Source: RPQJ01 sp041910015 (lineage in GTDB: Bacteria; Pseudomonadota; Gammaproteobacteria; Steroidobacterales; Steroidobacteraceae). Taken from it: DNA of 23,599 nt. The notes under the pieces were generated by a model. That model was not told where the DNA came from. It saw only the letters and a program-made list of their open reading frames with translations, and ran no database searches. The stretch spans positions 1 through 23,599 of the forward strand of contig JAYRRR010000079.1 in NCBI GenBank assembly GCA_041910015.1. The letters are read 5' to 3'. The translations under genes and the position numbers were made by a program. Positions 1 through 6,786 of this stretch are shown here, piece by piece (the first letter of the stretch is position 1; every line of letters begins with the position of its first letter).

Positions 1-59
1 CCGCGGGCGCGACGGAGGCCGCCCCGGCCGCAACGCCATCAGCGGAGGCGCGCACGACC

Positions 60-905
60 ATGACCACCACGCACGCGGCCGGACCGATGCTCACGCGCCC
101 CGTCGGCCGGGCGGGGGACAGGCTGCCGGTCATCGGCATGGGCTCGTCGAACACCTTCGACGTCGGCGTCGCGCCCGACGACCGCGCGCCCCTGCTCGAC
201 GTGCTGCGCGAACTGGGCGCAGCGGGTGGCACGGTCGTCGACACATCGCCCATGTACGGCCGCAGCGAAGGCGTGCTCGGCGACCTCGTCGAGGAACTCG
301 CGCTGCGCCCCAGGCTGTGGATCGCCACCAAGGTCTGGACCAAGGGACGCGCGGCCGGCGAGCAGCAGATCGCCGCCTCGATGCACGAACTCAAGGTGAC
401 GCGGCTCGAACTGCTGCAGATCCACAACCTGCTCGACTGGCAGGTGCACCTGCCGACGCTGCGCGCGCTGCGTGACGCGGGGCGGGTCAAGTACCTCGGC
501 GTCACGCATTACCGCGCCGACGCCCACGCCGAACTGCAGCGCGTGCTGGCGCAGGAGAAATTCGACTTCGTGCAGGTCAACTACTCGCTGGCGGAGCGCG
601 AGGCCGAGAGCCGGCTGCTGCCCTTCTGCCGCGACCATGGCATCGCGGTGCTGGCCAACCGACCGTTCGCCGACGGCGCCATGTTCCAGCACGTGCGCGA
701 CAAGCCGCTGCCGCCGCTCGCGCGCGAGCTCGGCATCGCGAGTTGGGGCCAGTATTTCCTCAAGTGGATCGTCGGCCATCCAGCCGTCACTTGCGTCATT
801 CCCGCGACGTCGAAGCCCAGGCACATGCTCGACAACTGCCGTGCCGGCTCTGGGCCGCTGCCAGACGCGCGCCAGCGCGAGTTCATGGCGCAGGCGTGGA
901 AATAG
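60..905 (+). CDS. aldo/keto reductase family protein (5' end possibly outside window)
   Basis: Probable NADPH-dependent aldo/keto reductase that reduces carbonyl compounds; the substrate cannot be told. The four residues expected of the AKR catalytic tetrad are visible with normal spacing: Asp61 and Tyr66 (DTSPMYGRSE), Lys91 (IATKVW) and His122 (LLQIHN). At 281 residues it is slightly short for the family. The ATG at 60 has a GGAGG about 11 bases upstream. However, the frame stays open to the window edge and codes for Ala/Pro/Thr-rich sequence, which looks like the linker after a signal peptide, and some related AKRs carry a Tat leader. The true start may therefore lie before base 1. It is followed by a 207-base spacer and a FAD oxidoreductase on the same strand. 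The family call is firm; the start and substrate are not. Confidence 0.85.
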   Translation: MTTTHAAGPMLTRPVGRAGDRLPVIGMGSSNTFDVGVAPDDRAPLLDVLRELGAAGGTVVDTSPMYGRSEGVLGDLVEELALRPRLWIATKVWTKGRAAGEQQIAASMHELKVTRLELLQIHNLLDWQVHLPTLRALRDAGRVKYLGVTHYRADAHAELQRVLAQEKFDFVQVNYSLAEREAESRLLPFCRDHGIAVLANRPFADGAMFQHVRDKPLPPLARELGIASWGQYFLKWIVGHPAVTCVIPATSKPRHMLDNCRAGSGPLPDARQREFMAQAWK

Positions 906-1112
906 GTACCCGGAACCGATGTTTCTGCTCAGTGGCTCGATTCGCGAATTGATGCACCGGCAGCGGTCCTGCTCGTGCGTCGGTGGCGCAATGCGCGGCC
1001 GCGGGTCGATTCCAGGCGCAGCGCACCGTGCGGGGCCATCCGCTTGACCCGCGACGCCCGTCTCACCATCCTCGGCGCTTCCAGGCGCAGCCGACGGGAC
1101 GACGAACGGACG

Positions 1113-2117
1113 ATGAGTGACTTGCGGATTGCAGTGGTCGGGGCGGGCATGGCGGGGCTGGCTTGCGCGAACGAGCTCGCACGCGCCGACGCCAGAGTCA
1201 CCGTGTTCGAGCATGCCCGCGGTCTCGGCGGCCGGCTGGCCACACGTCGCCGTGGCAACCTCGCCTTCGATCATGGCGCGCAGTACTTCACGGCGCGCGG
1301 GCACGGCTCGCTCGGTTACGCGAAGTCCGCGGTCCGCGTCGGCGCGGCCGAACGATGGAAGCCGCGCATCCTCGAGGACGACCGTCTCTGGCCGGAGCCC
1401 ATCGAGGAATGGTGGGTCGGGAAGCCGGGCATGAGCGGGTTGCTGCGGCCCCTCGCGCGGAATCTCGACGTGCGGACGGGTATCGGGGTGCACGAGCTGC
1501 TGCCCAGCCAGCGGGGGTGGGAGCTGCTCACCGATTCAGGCCGGTCGGAGCAGGTGTATCGCGCGCTGGCGATCGCCATTCCAGCGCCGCAGGCGCTGCA
1601 ACTGCTGGGCCGCCACGGTCGCACGTTCCACCACCTGCACGACGCACGCATGGGGCCGTGCTGGGCGGCGCTGCTCGCCTTCGCCAGTCCGCTCGACCTC
1701 GGCGCCGACTGCATGCGCTGGAGCCAGGGGCCGCTCGCCTGGGCCGCCTGCAACTCGAGCAAGCCCGGCCGCGAGCGGACGCCGGCAACCTGGGTGCTGC
1801 ACGCCTCGCCCGAGTGGTCGCGCGAGCACCTCGAGGCCGACGCGACCGTCGTGGCGCCTATGCTGCTCGAGGCATTCGTGGCAAGACTCGGTGTGCCGCT
1901 GCCGACGCCGATGCACCTCGCGGCGCACCGCTGGCGGCACGCCATCGTCGAGCAGCCGCTCGGCCTGCCGTGCCTCGTCGACGAGGAGATGTCCGCCGGC
2001 GCGTGCGGCGACTGGTGCATCGCGCCGCGCGTCGAGGCCGCGTACGAGAGCGGTCGCGCGCTCGCTCACTCGCTGCTGTCGATGGTCGGCCTGTCGCTTC
2101 CCGTGAAGCGCGCCTGA
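1113..2117 (+). CDS. renalase-like NAD(P)/FAD-dependent oxidoreductase (COG3380 type)
   Basis: A 334-residue flavoprotein. The N-terminus carries a dinucleotide-binding Rossmann motif (VVGAGMAG, residues 8-15) ending in the acidic residue Glu33, followed by GLGGRLATR (37-45) and FDHGAQYF (52-59), the pattern of renalase-like amine-oxidase-fold proteins. The substrate is unknown. I chose the ATG at 1113 because the Rossmann fold begins five residues later. The frame is open back to an ATG at 975, but that extension is Arg-rich and looks non-coding. The 3' end overlaps the convergent membrane-protein gene by 52 bases, so each gene's last codons are antisense to the other's. Family assignment is confident; the cellular role is not known. 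Confidence 0.85.
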   Translation: MSDLRIAVVGAGMAGLACANELARADARVTVFEHARGLGGRLATRRRGNLAFDHGAQYFTARGHGSLGYAKSAVRVGAAERWKPRILEDDRLWPEPIEEWWVGKPGMSGLLRPLARNLDVRTGIGVHELLPSQRGWELLTDSGRSEQVYRALAIAIPAPQALQLLGRHGRTFHHLHDARMGPCWAALLAFASPLDLGADCMRWSQGPLAWAACNSSKPGRERTPATWVLHASPEWSREHLEADATVVAPMLLEAFVARLGVPLPTPMHLAAHRWRHAIVEQPLGLPCLVDEEMSAGACGDWCIAPRVEAAYESGRALAHSLLSMVGLSLPVKRA

Positions 2118-3076
2118 CGTCCGCTCAGTCGCAAACGCGCGCCGTCGCGCGAGAAACCTTCGAACGCGCCCCACAGCGTCAGCGACACGAGCACGGGCGC
2201 GATCTCGTAGATCACCCGATACATCAGCACGGCGGCCAGCAATTGCTCCGGTGGCACATCGGGCAGCAGCAGCAGCAGCATCGACTCGAGCACGCCGAGG
2301 CCCGCGGGGACGTGGCTCAGCACGCCCACGAGGACGCTCGCCAGATAGACGGCCAGGAACGGCAGGTACGCGAGACCGGCCGACTCCGGCAGCAGCAGGT
2401 ACAGGATCGACGCGATCAACCCGACGTCGATCACCCCCACGAGCAGCTGCAGCGCGGTCAGGGCCGGCGACGGCAGCGGCACCAGCCAGCCACCGAGCTT
2501 GATCGGCGCCCTGCGCACGCATACCAGCACGACGTAACCGAAATCCTTCGCGAGGCCCACGCAGCCGAGCGCGAACAGCCATTCATGCGACAGACGGAAG
2601 AACGGCTCGAGCATCGGCGCGGCGAAGACGAGCGAGAGATCGAGCAGCAGGCCGAACGCGAGTCCATACGGCAGATTCGCGAGCAGGGCCGTGGCACCGA
2701 CTTCGGTCGCGCTGAATCCCGCGGGTGTGTACATGCGGTAGCGCAGGGCGCCCGCGCTCAGCATTGCCTGCCCTACCGCGTGCCCGAGCGGAAAGGTGAT
2801 GAACGCCGTGAGCATGGGCCGCGCGCGACCCAGGCCATGCTTGACGTACCGGACGACGACGACCTCGTACAGCGCGAGCGTCGTGAATGCGCCGATGGAA
2901 CACAGCGCCGCGAGCGCGAGCGTGGATGCCGGCAGCGCGCGGATCTGCGCGATGACGTCGGCGATGCTGATGCGCTGGAACGTGCGCCACAGCACCCAGC
3001 CCGCGAGACACGCGAGCACGACGCTCACGGCGATGCCGGCGCGAGTCCTCAGGCGATTGCGGCGGCGATGGGACAT
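2066..3076 (-). CDS. YbhN/UPF0104 family integral membrane protein (MprF flippase-domain-like)
   Basis: A 336-residue multi-spanning inner-membrane protein with roughly eight hydrophobic segments, the first near residues 13-31. The fold matches the lysylphosphatidylglycerol-synthetase transmembrane (UPF0104/YbhN) family. Typical features are the ITFPLGHAVGQ segment near residue 95 and SHVPAGLGVLES near residue 255, the family's conserved H-x-P-x-G-x-G-x-x-E type motif. These proteins are homologous to the flippase half of MprF, but no synthetase domain is present, so a lipid-handling role is inference only. A run of leucines just after the second motif is coded by a GCA/CAG triplet tract at 2263-2280. 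The start at 3076 gives a basic N-terminus before the first membrane segment. It is convergent with the upstream FAD oxidoreductase and divergent from the HiPIP gene. Confidence 0.85.
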   Translation of the reverse strand: MSHRRRNRLRTRAGIAVSVVLACLAGWVLWRTFQRISIADVIAQIRALPASTLALAALCSIGAFTTLALYEVVVVRYVKHGLGRARPMLTAFITFPLGHAVGQAMLSAGALRYRMYTPAGFSATEVGATALLANLPYGLAFGLLLDLSLVFAAPMLEPFFRLSHEWLFALGCVGLAKDFGYVVLVCVRRAPIKLGGWLVPLPSPALTALQLLVGVIDVGLIASILYLLLPESAGLAYLPFLAVYLASVLVGVLSHVPAGLGVLESMLLLLLPDVPPEQLLAAVLMYRVIYEIAPVLVSLTLWGAFEGFSRDGARLRLSGRQARFTGSDRPTIDSSE

Positions 3077-3148
3077 CGGCGAATTCCAGGTGGCTGCACG
3101 GCATGGTCATCGAAATCGCTTCGCGCAGGGATTCCGCCAGACAAACGC

Positions 3149-3163
3149 GAGTGATTCTCACTC
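3149..3163. promoter_or_regulatory. Fur-box-like inverted repeat
   Basis: GAGTGA-TTC-TCACTC is a perfect 6-base inverted repeat with a 3-base centre. Its core, AGTGATTCTCACT, differs at only 2 of 13 positions from AATGATTCTCATT, a half-site pattern common in proteobacterial Fur boxes. It lies 72 bases before the YbhN-like gene and about 55 bases before the proposed HiPIP -35, so it could act on either. Assignment to Fur is inference, and another dimeric regulator is possible. Confidence 0.35.
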
Positions 3164-3217
3164 CAACCGATGTGATCGATAGACCGCAATGAAACCTCCA
3201 ACTGGACGCACGGTCGA

Positions 3218-3246
3218 ATGCCAAGCACCGCGACCGTGCGTACAAT
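3218..3246 (+). promoter_or_regulatory. candidate sigma-70 promoter for the HiPIP gene
   Basis: The -10 element TACAAT at 3241-3246 matches the consensus at 5 of 6 positions. It is 17 bases downstream of a weak -35 (ATGCCA, 3218-3223, 4 of 6). This predicts transcription from about 3253 and a leader of about 37 bases carrying the Shine-Dalgarno GAGGAGA at 3274-3280. Confidence 0.4.
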
Positions 3247-3289
3247 TCAGCCGTTGGTCGATTGTCCCCTCTCGAGGAGAAGTATCCAA

Positions 3290-3625
3290 ATGTCCGAACA
3301 GAAGTTTCCGCGCCGCACCCTGCTGAAGGGCGCGCTCATGGGCGTCGCCGCCGTGCCGGTGTCGGCCCTGCTCTCGCGCACCGCCGACGCGGCCGCCGGC
3401 AAGGTCGACCCGAACGAGCCGCAGGCGAAGTCGCTCGGCTACGTCGACGACGCGACGAAGGTGGACCCGAAGGCCAACCCCAACTACAAGGCCGGGCAGG
3501 ACTGCGCGAACTGCCTGCAGGCTCCGAATGCCAAGCCGGGCGCGTCCGAAGTGGCGTGCAACATCTTCGGCGGCCGCAACGTGGCGGCGAAGGGCTGGTG
3601 CAAGGTCTACGTCAAGCGCCCGTAA
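3290..3625 (+). CDS. high-potential iron-sulfur protein (HiPIP), Tat-exported
   Basis: A small periplasmic electron carrier binding one [4Fe-4S] cluster cycled between +2 and +3. The 111-residue precursor has a twin-arginine leader (KFPRRTLLKGALMG) that ends near residue 35 after TADAAA, as expected because HiPIPs are exported folded. Cluster ligands are Cys72, Cys75, Cys90 and Cys104, giving spacings of 2, 14 and 13 residues, exactly the HiPIP pattern. The ATG at 3290 is set by a strong GAGGAGA nine bases upstream; an in-frame ATG at 3218 would bury the Tat signal. It stands alone between a recognisable promoter and a strong terminator, so it is probably monocistronic. The redox partner, perhaps a bc1 complex or terminal oxidase, is not in the window. 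Confidence 0.96.
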   Translation: MSEQKFPRRTLLKGALMGVAAVPVSALLSRTADAAAGKVDPNEPQAKSLGYVDDATKVDPKANPNYKAGQDCANCLQAPNAKPGASEVACNIFGGRNVAAKGWCKVYVKRP

Positions 3626-3649
3626 CGCTGGCGTCCACCGCTCACACTA

Positions 3650-3685
3650 CGGCGCGGCCGGGAAACCGGTCGCGCCGTTTTCTTT
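3650..3685 (+). terminator. Rho-independent terminator of the HiPIP gene
   Basis: A 12-base-pair GC-rich stem (3650-3661 pairing with 3666-3677, one G-U wobble) is closed by a GAAA tetraloop of GNRA type at 3662-3665. TTTTCTTT follows directly at 3678-3685. It sits 25 bases after the HiPIP stop codon and is the clearest intrinsic terminator in the window. Confidence 0.92.
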
Positions 3686-3764
3686 GACGGAGCGCGGCGA
3701 CGTACCGTGGCGTGCCGACGGCGCGCCTTGCGGGCCGGCAATCGGCACGAGCCGCGGTACGACC

Positions 3765-3792
3765 CTTGAAACGCGAACGGCAGATCACATCT
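3765..3792 (+). promoter_or_regulatory. sigma-32 (RpoH) type heat-shock promoter of hsp20
   Basis: CTTGAAA at 3765-3771 is a perfect match to the RpoH -35 element. After 13 bases comes TCACATCT (3785-3792), which matches 5 of the 7 fixed positions of the CCCCATnT -10 element. Transcription would start near 3800, leaving a G-rich leader of about 43 bases before the hsp20 start. Finding this in front of a small heat-shock protein gene supports both calls. Confidence 0.75.
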
Positions 3793-3842
3793 ATGGCGGC
3801 AAGGAGGGGCTGCAGGGGCAGTCCCGGCAGGAGGTAGCCACC

Positions 3843-4304
3843 ATGCGTGTGATCAAGTGGGAACCGTTCCGTGACATGGACGACGTATTCAACCGTTTCT
3901 TCGCCGACACGCTGCGCCGCTGGCCGGCCGTGCAGCGCGGTGCGTTCGCCAACGAAGGACAAGCGGCCGCGCGCGAGTGGGCGCCGCTCGCCGACGTGAG
4001 CGAGAACGAGGCGGAGTACCTGATCAAGGCCGAGCTGCCCGAAGTGCGCAAGGAGGATGTCAGTGTCACCGTGCAGGATGGCGTACTCACGCTCTCCGGC
4101 GAACGCAAGCAGGACGTGCGTGAGGACAGCGAGAAGCTGCACCGCGTGGAGCGCTTCCACGGCACGTTCGCGCGGCGCTTCGCGTTGCCCGAGAACGCCG
4201 ACGAGCAGGGCATCCGCGCAGAATGCCGCGACGGCGTGATCGTCATTCACATCCCGAAGCAGAAGCGCGTCGAGCCGCAGCCGCGTCAGATCCAGATCCA
4301 GTAG
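3843..4304 (+). CDS. Hsp20/alpha-crystallin small heat-shock protein
   Basis: An ATP-independent holdase chaperone of 153 residues that would bind unfolding proteins in the cytoplasm and form large oligomers. The N-terminal arm (MRVIKWEPFRDMDDVFNRFF) is typical of the class. The alpha-crystallin domain spans about residues 46-140 with the usual landmarks: DVSENEAEYLIKAELP, DGVLTLSGER, the RFHGTFARRFALP strand and DGVIVIHIPK. The C-terminal tail ends in IQI (150-152), the I-x-I motif that docks neighbouring subunits. A near-perfect Shine-Dalgarno AGGAGGT at 3829-3835 fixes the ATG at 3843. It is preceded by a sigma-32-type promoter and looks monocistronic. Confidence 0.96.
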   Translation: MRVIKWEPFRDMDDVFNRFFADTLRRWPAVQRGAFANEGQAAAREWAPLADVSENEAEYLIKAELPEVRKEDVSVTVQDGVLTLSGERKQDVREDSEKLHRVERFHGTFARRFALPENADEQGIRAECRDGVIVIHIPKQKRVEPQPRQIQIQ

Positions 4305-4334
4305 TCACCGGATCGGGCTCGGCAACAACCCCGG

Positions 4335-4357
4335 GCGGGCGCCCTCGCGGCGCCCGC
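4335..4357 (+). terminator. GC-rich stem-loop after hsp20, possible terminator
   Basis: GCGGGCGCC (4335-4343) pairs perfectly with GGCGCCCGC (4349-4357) around a 5-base loop, 30 bases after the hsp20 stop. No T tract follows, so it may be a weak terminator or simply protect the mRNA end. Confidence 0.4.
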
Positions 4358-4405
4358 TCGCGTTCGCGGCCACGACCGCACGGCACGGCCCACGGCCCCG
4401 CACCG

Positions 4406-4411
4406 TATAAT
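4406..4411 (+). promoter_or_regulatory. -10 element upstream of rraA
   Basis: A perfect TATAAT in a strongly GC-rich spacer, 51 bases before the rraA start. No convincing -35 is visible 16-18 bases upstream, so the promoter may be weak or activator-dependent. Confidence 0.5.
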
Positions 4412-4462
4412 CGCGCCGCGTCGACACCGACGTGCACACACGACCAGCGAGCCCCGACGCCG

Positions 4463-4966
4463 ATGACCACACCGACGCTCACGCCGGGCACGGCCGACCT
4501 GTGCGACGAGCACGGCGATCGAGTCCAGGTCTGCGAACCCGTGTTCCGCGCGTTTGGCGGCCGCCGGGCGTTTCACGGCGCGATCAGCACCGTCCGCTGC
4601 TTCGAGGACAACTCGCGTGTCAAGGAAGCGGTCGAGAGCCCCGGCGCAGGCAGGGTGCTCGTCATCGACGGCGGCGGCTCGCATCGTCGCGCGCTGCTCG
4701 GCGACAAGCTCGGCGAAGCCGCCGTGCGCAACGGCTGGGCCGGCGTGATCATCCACGGCTGCATCCGCGATGCGGCGGAACTCGGCCGCATGGACCTCGG
4801 CATCCGCGCGCTCGGCACGATGCCGCTGCGCAGCGACAAGCGCGGCCAGGGCGAACGCGACGTGCCCGTGCGTTTCGCGGGCGTCACCTTCCGCCCCGGC
4901 GAATTCGTCTATGTCGACGAGGACGGCGTGATCGTCGCGCCGGCTGCCCTCACCCAGGATTCCTGA
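4463..4966 (+). CDS. rraA: RraA family protein, regulator of RNase E activity
   Basis: A 167-residue protein close in length to E. coli RraA (161), which binds RNase E and degradosome helicases and slows mRNA decay. The central signature is intact: VLVIDGGGSHRRALLGDKLG (residues 66-84), NGWAGVIIHG and then IRD at 101-103. The wider fold also includes 4-hydroxy-4-methyl-2-oxoglutarate/oxaloacetate aldolases, so an aldolase role cannot be excluded, but length and sequence favour true RraA. The ATG at 4463 was chosen because family homology begins right after it; the open frame upstream is Arg/Pro-rich and crosses the TATAAT. The yggX start follows one base after its stop, so the two genes are probably co-translated. 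Confidence 0.92.
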   Translation: MTTPTLTPGTADLCDEHGDRVQVCEPVFRAFGGRRAFHGAISTVRCFEDNSRVKEAVESPGAGRVLVIDGGGSHRRALLGDKLGEAAVRNGWAGVIIHGCIRDAAELGRMDLGIRALGTMPLRSDKRGQGERDVPVRFAGVTFRPGEFVYVDEDGVIVAPAALTQDS

Positions 4967-4967
4967 C

Positions 4968-5240
4968 ATGGCACGCACCGTCCACTGCGTCTATCTCGGC
5001 CGCGAGGCGCCCGGGCTCGAGCGCCTCCCCTACCCCGGCGAGATCGGCAAGCGCATCTACGACAACGTCTCCGCCGAGGCATGGCAGGCCTGGGTGCGGC
5101 ATCAGACAATGCTGATCAACGAATATCGACTGACGCCCATCGAACCCAAGGCGCGCCGGTTCCTCGTCGAGGAAATGGAGAAGTTCCTGTTCGGCGGCGG
5201 CTCGGCGAAGCCCGCCGACTACGTCGCACCCGGGCAGTGA
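4968..5240 (+). CDS. yggX: YggX, oxidative-damage protection / Fe(II)-trafficking protein
   Basis: A small 90-residue cytoplasmic protein (E. coli YggX has 91) linked to protection of iron-sulfur clusters and to iron trafficking under oxidative stress. Family landmarks are ARTVHCVYLGREAPGLE at the N-terminus with the conserved Cys7, YPGEIGKRIYDNVS, WQAWVRHQTMLINEYRL and the EKFLFGG tail. It starts one base after rraA ends, so translation is likely coupled. In E. coli yggX lies directly beside mutY; here mutY is also close by but on the opposite strand, with a DUF423 gene in between. Confidence 0.96.
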   Translation: MARTVHCVYLGREAPGLERLPYPGEIGKRIYDNVSAEAWQAWVRHQTMLINEYRLTPIEPKARRFLVEEMEKFLFGGGSAKPADYVAPGQ

Positions 5241-5254
5241 CCTCGCCACGCGGC

Positions 5255-5268
5255 GCTCGCGCGCGAGC
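5255..5268. repeat. perfect 14-base palindrome between convergent genes
   Basis: GCTCGCG/CGCGAGC lies between the 3' ends of yggX and the DUF423 gene. It may help terminate transcription from both sides, but it has no T tract and such palindromes arise easily in very GC-rich DNA. Confidence 0.3.
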
Positions 5269-5292
5269 ATCGAATGCGAGCCGACTCGACCG

Positions 5293-5700
5293 CTAAGGGC
5301 GCAGCGCCAGACGCGCATGCAGGGCGAGGCAGACCCACCCGAGCATGAAGCCGATGCCGCCGACCGGCGCGACCAGGCCGAGCGCGCGCGGAGCACCGGC
5401 GCTCATCGCATAGATCGCACCGGGGAAACAGGCGATGCCGATGACGAAGCAGACCGCGGCGCGTCCCAGCCATGCGGAGCGTGGCGTCACGCGTGCGACG
5501 ATGCCGACGAGCACCAACGCAAGCGCATGCAGCTGGTGGTACTGGACGCCGGTGTGAAAGCCCGCGAGCTGACGCGGCGTGAGCACCAGCGGCAATCCAT
5601 GCGCGCCCAGGGCGCCGAGGATGACGGCGAGCAGCATCAGCCACGCGCCGCCGACGATGCAACGCCGCGCCAGCGCCAGTGCCTGCGCGTCGTTCGTCAT
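5293..5700 (-). CDS. DUF423 (YgdD-like) small membrane protein
   Basis: A 135-residue inner-membrane protein with about four hydrophobic helices. The DUF423 hallmarks are present: an early helix with GALGAHGL, then FHTGVQYHQLHALAL, the CFVIGIACFPGAIYAMS helix and a final glycine-rich helix (LVAPVGGIGFMLGW). The molecular function of DUF423 proteins is unknown. The ATG at 5700 overlaps the mutY stop by four bases (ATGA), so it is almost certainly translated as the gene after mutY. It converges on yggX with about 50 bases between the stop codons. Confidence 0.92.
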   Translation of the reverse strand: MTNDAQALALARRCIVGGAWLMLLAVILGALGAHGLPLVLTPRQLAGFHTGVQYHQLHALALVLVGIVARVTPRSAWLGRAAVCFVIGIACFPGAIYAMSAGAPRALGLVAPVGGIGFMLGWVCLALHARLALRP

Positions 5701-6752
5701 GGTTGCACCTCCGCCGTCGCGCGCTGCAGCAGGGTGGCGATCGGCTTCGGCAGGCCGACGGCGGCGGGTGCCGCAGTATCGAACCACCGATAGCGATTGT
5801 CATCGCGCAGCGCGGCAGCCCTGCCCGCGCAGGTGACGAAGAGCGGCTTCATCTCCAAGTCGAAGTGACTGAACGCGTGGTGCAACGGCTCGCCCGCGCA
5901 GCCGGACGAGGCGACCGCGAGGTGCTCGACGCACCACAGCCGTGCATGCGCCAGGGTCGGGAATTCCGGAACGCCCCAGAGTCCGCCCCAGACGCCGGTG
6001 GGTGGGCGCTTTTCCAGCAGCACCTTCGTGCCGCGTCGCGCCAGCACCAGCCAGGCTGCGCGTCGCGGTCGCAGTTTGCGCGGCCGCGGCGCCGGATAAC
6101 GATGCGTCGCGTCGGCCGCGCGCGCCGCACAGCCCGCATGAACCGGGCACAGCAGACACGCGGGATTCGCGCGGGTGCAAAGCGTCGCGCCGAGGTCCAT
6201 GATGCCCTGCGTGTATTCGGCGACGCGCGCGTGCGGTGTGCAGGCCTCCGCAAGCTCCCACAGTCGGCGCTCGACAGCCGCCTCGCCGGGAAAACCGTCC
6301 ACGGCGAAATGACGCGCCATCACGCGCTTGACGTTGCCGTCGAGGATCGGATGACGCAGGCCGTGCGACAGCGCGAGCACGGCGCCCGCCGTCGAGCGAC
6401 CGATGCCGGGCAGACGCATCAGCTCGTCGAGCGTCCCGGGAAGATCACCGCCGTGCCGCTCGACGACGACGCGTGCCGCGCGATGCAGGTTGCGTCCACG
6501 CGCGTAGTAGCCGAGCCCCGACCACAGGTGCAGCACCTCGTCGAGCGGTGCCGCGGCGAGCCGGCGCACGTCCGGGAAGCGTGCCGTGAAGCGTTCGTAG
6601 TAGCCGGTCACGGTGCCAACCTGCGTCTGCTGCAGCATGATCTCGGACACCCAGACGCGATAGGGCGTGCGGTCCTGCTGCCAGGGCAAGCCCCTGCGCC
6701 CTTCGCGCCCGTACCAGGCCAGCACCGCCGGGGCGAATGCCTCGACGCTCAT
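5697..6752 (-). CDS. mutY: MutY, A/G-specific adenine DNA glycosylase
   Basis: Base-excision repair enzyme that removes adenine mispaired with 8-oxoguanine, preventing G:C to T:A mutations. The 351-residue protein has all key parts: catalytic Glu37 in VSEIMLQQTQV, the helix-hairpin-helix LPGIGRSTA (114-122), catalytic Asp138 in LDGNVKRVMAR, and the [4Fe-4S] ligands Cys192, Cys199, Cys202 and Cys208 (C-x6-C-x2-C-x5-C), numbered as in E. coli. The C-terminal NUDIX-like domain that recognises 8-oxoG begins near residue 230 (RRAAWLVLARRG). The ATG at 6752 was chosen because homology starts at SVEAFAPAVLAWYG; the frame is open far upstream but only as antisense to the neighbour. It lies 34 bases after the FlgO/TPR gene and overlaps the DUF423 start by four bases. 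Confidence 0.98.
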   Translation of the reverse strand: MSVEAFAPAVLAWYGREGRRGLPWQQDRTPYRVWVSEIMLQQTQVGTVTGYYERFTARFPDVRRLAAAPLDEVLHLWSGLGYYARGRNLHRAARVVVERHGGDLPGTLDELMRLPGIGRSTAGAVLALSHGLRHPILDGNVKRVMARHFAVDGFPGEAAVERRLWELAEACTPHARVAEYTQGIMDLGATLCTRANPACLLCPVHAGCAARAADATHRYPAPRPRKLRPRRAAWLVLARRGTKVLLEKRPPTGVWGGLWGVPEFPTLAHARLWCVEHLAVASSGCAGEPLHHAFSHFDLEMKPLFVTCAGRAAALRDDNRYRWFDTAAPAAVGLPKPIATLLQRATAEVQP

Positions 6753-6786
6753 GGGCAGCGTGTGCGGCAGTAGCTGGTACGGGGCA

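Noticed and set aside
2263..2280. GCA/CAG triplet tract as a slippage-prone microsatellite
   Set aside because: It encodes a leucine run inside a membrane helix and keeps the frame, so ordinary codon bias explains it.
1163..3154. 663-codon plus-strand open frame spanning two genes
   Set aside because: It runs out of frame through the renalase-like gene and antisense through the YbhN-like gene; its sequence is Arg/Gln/His-rich noise.
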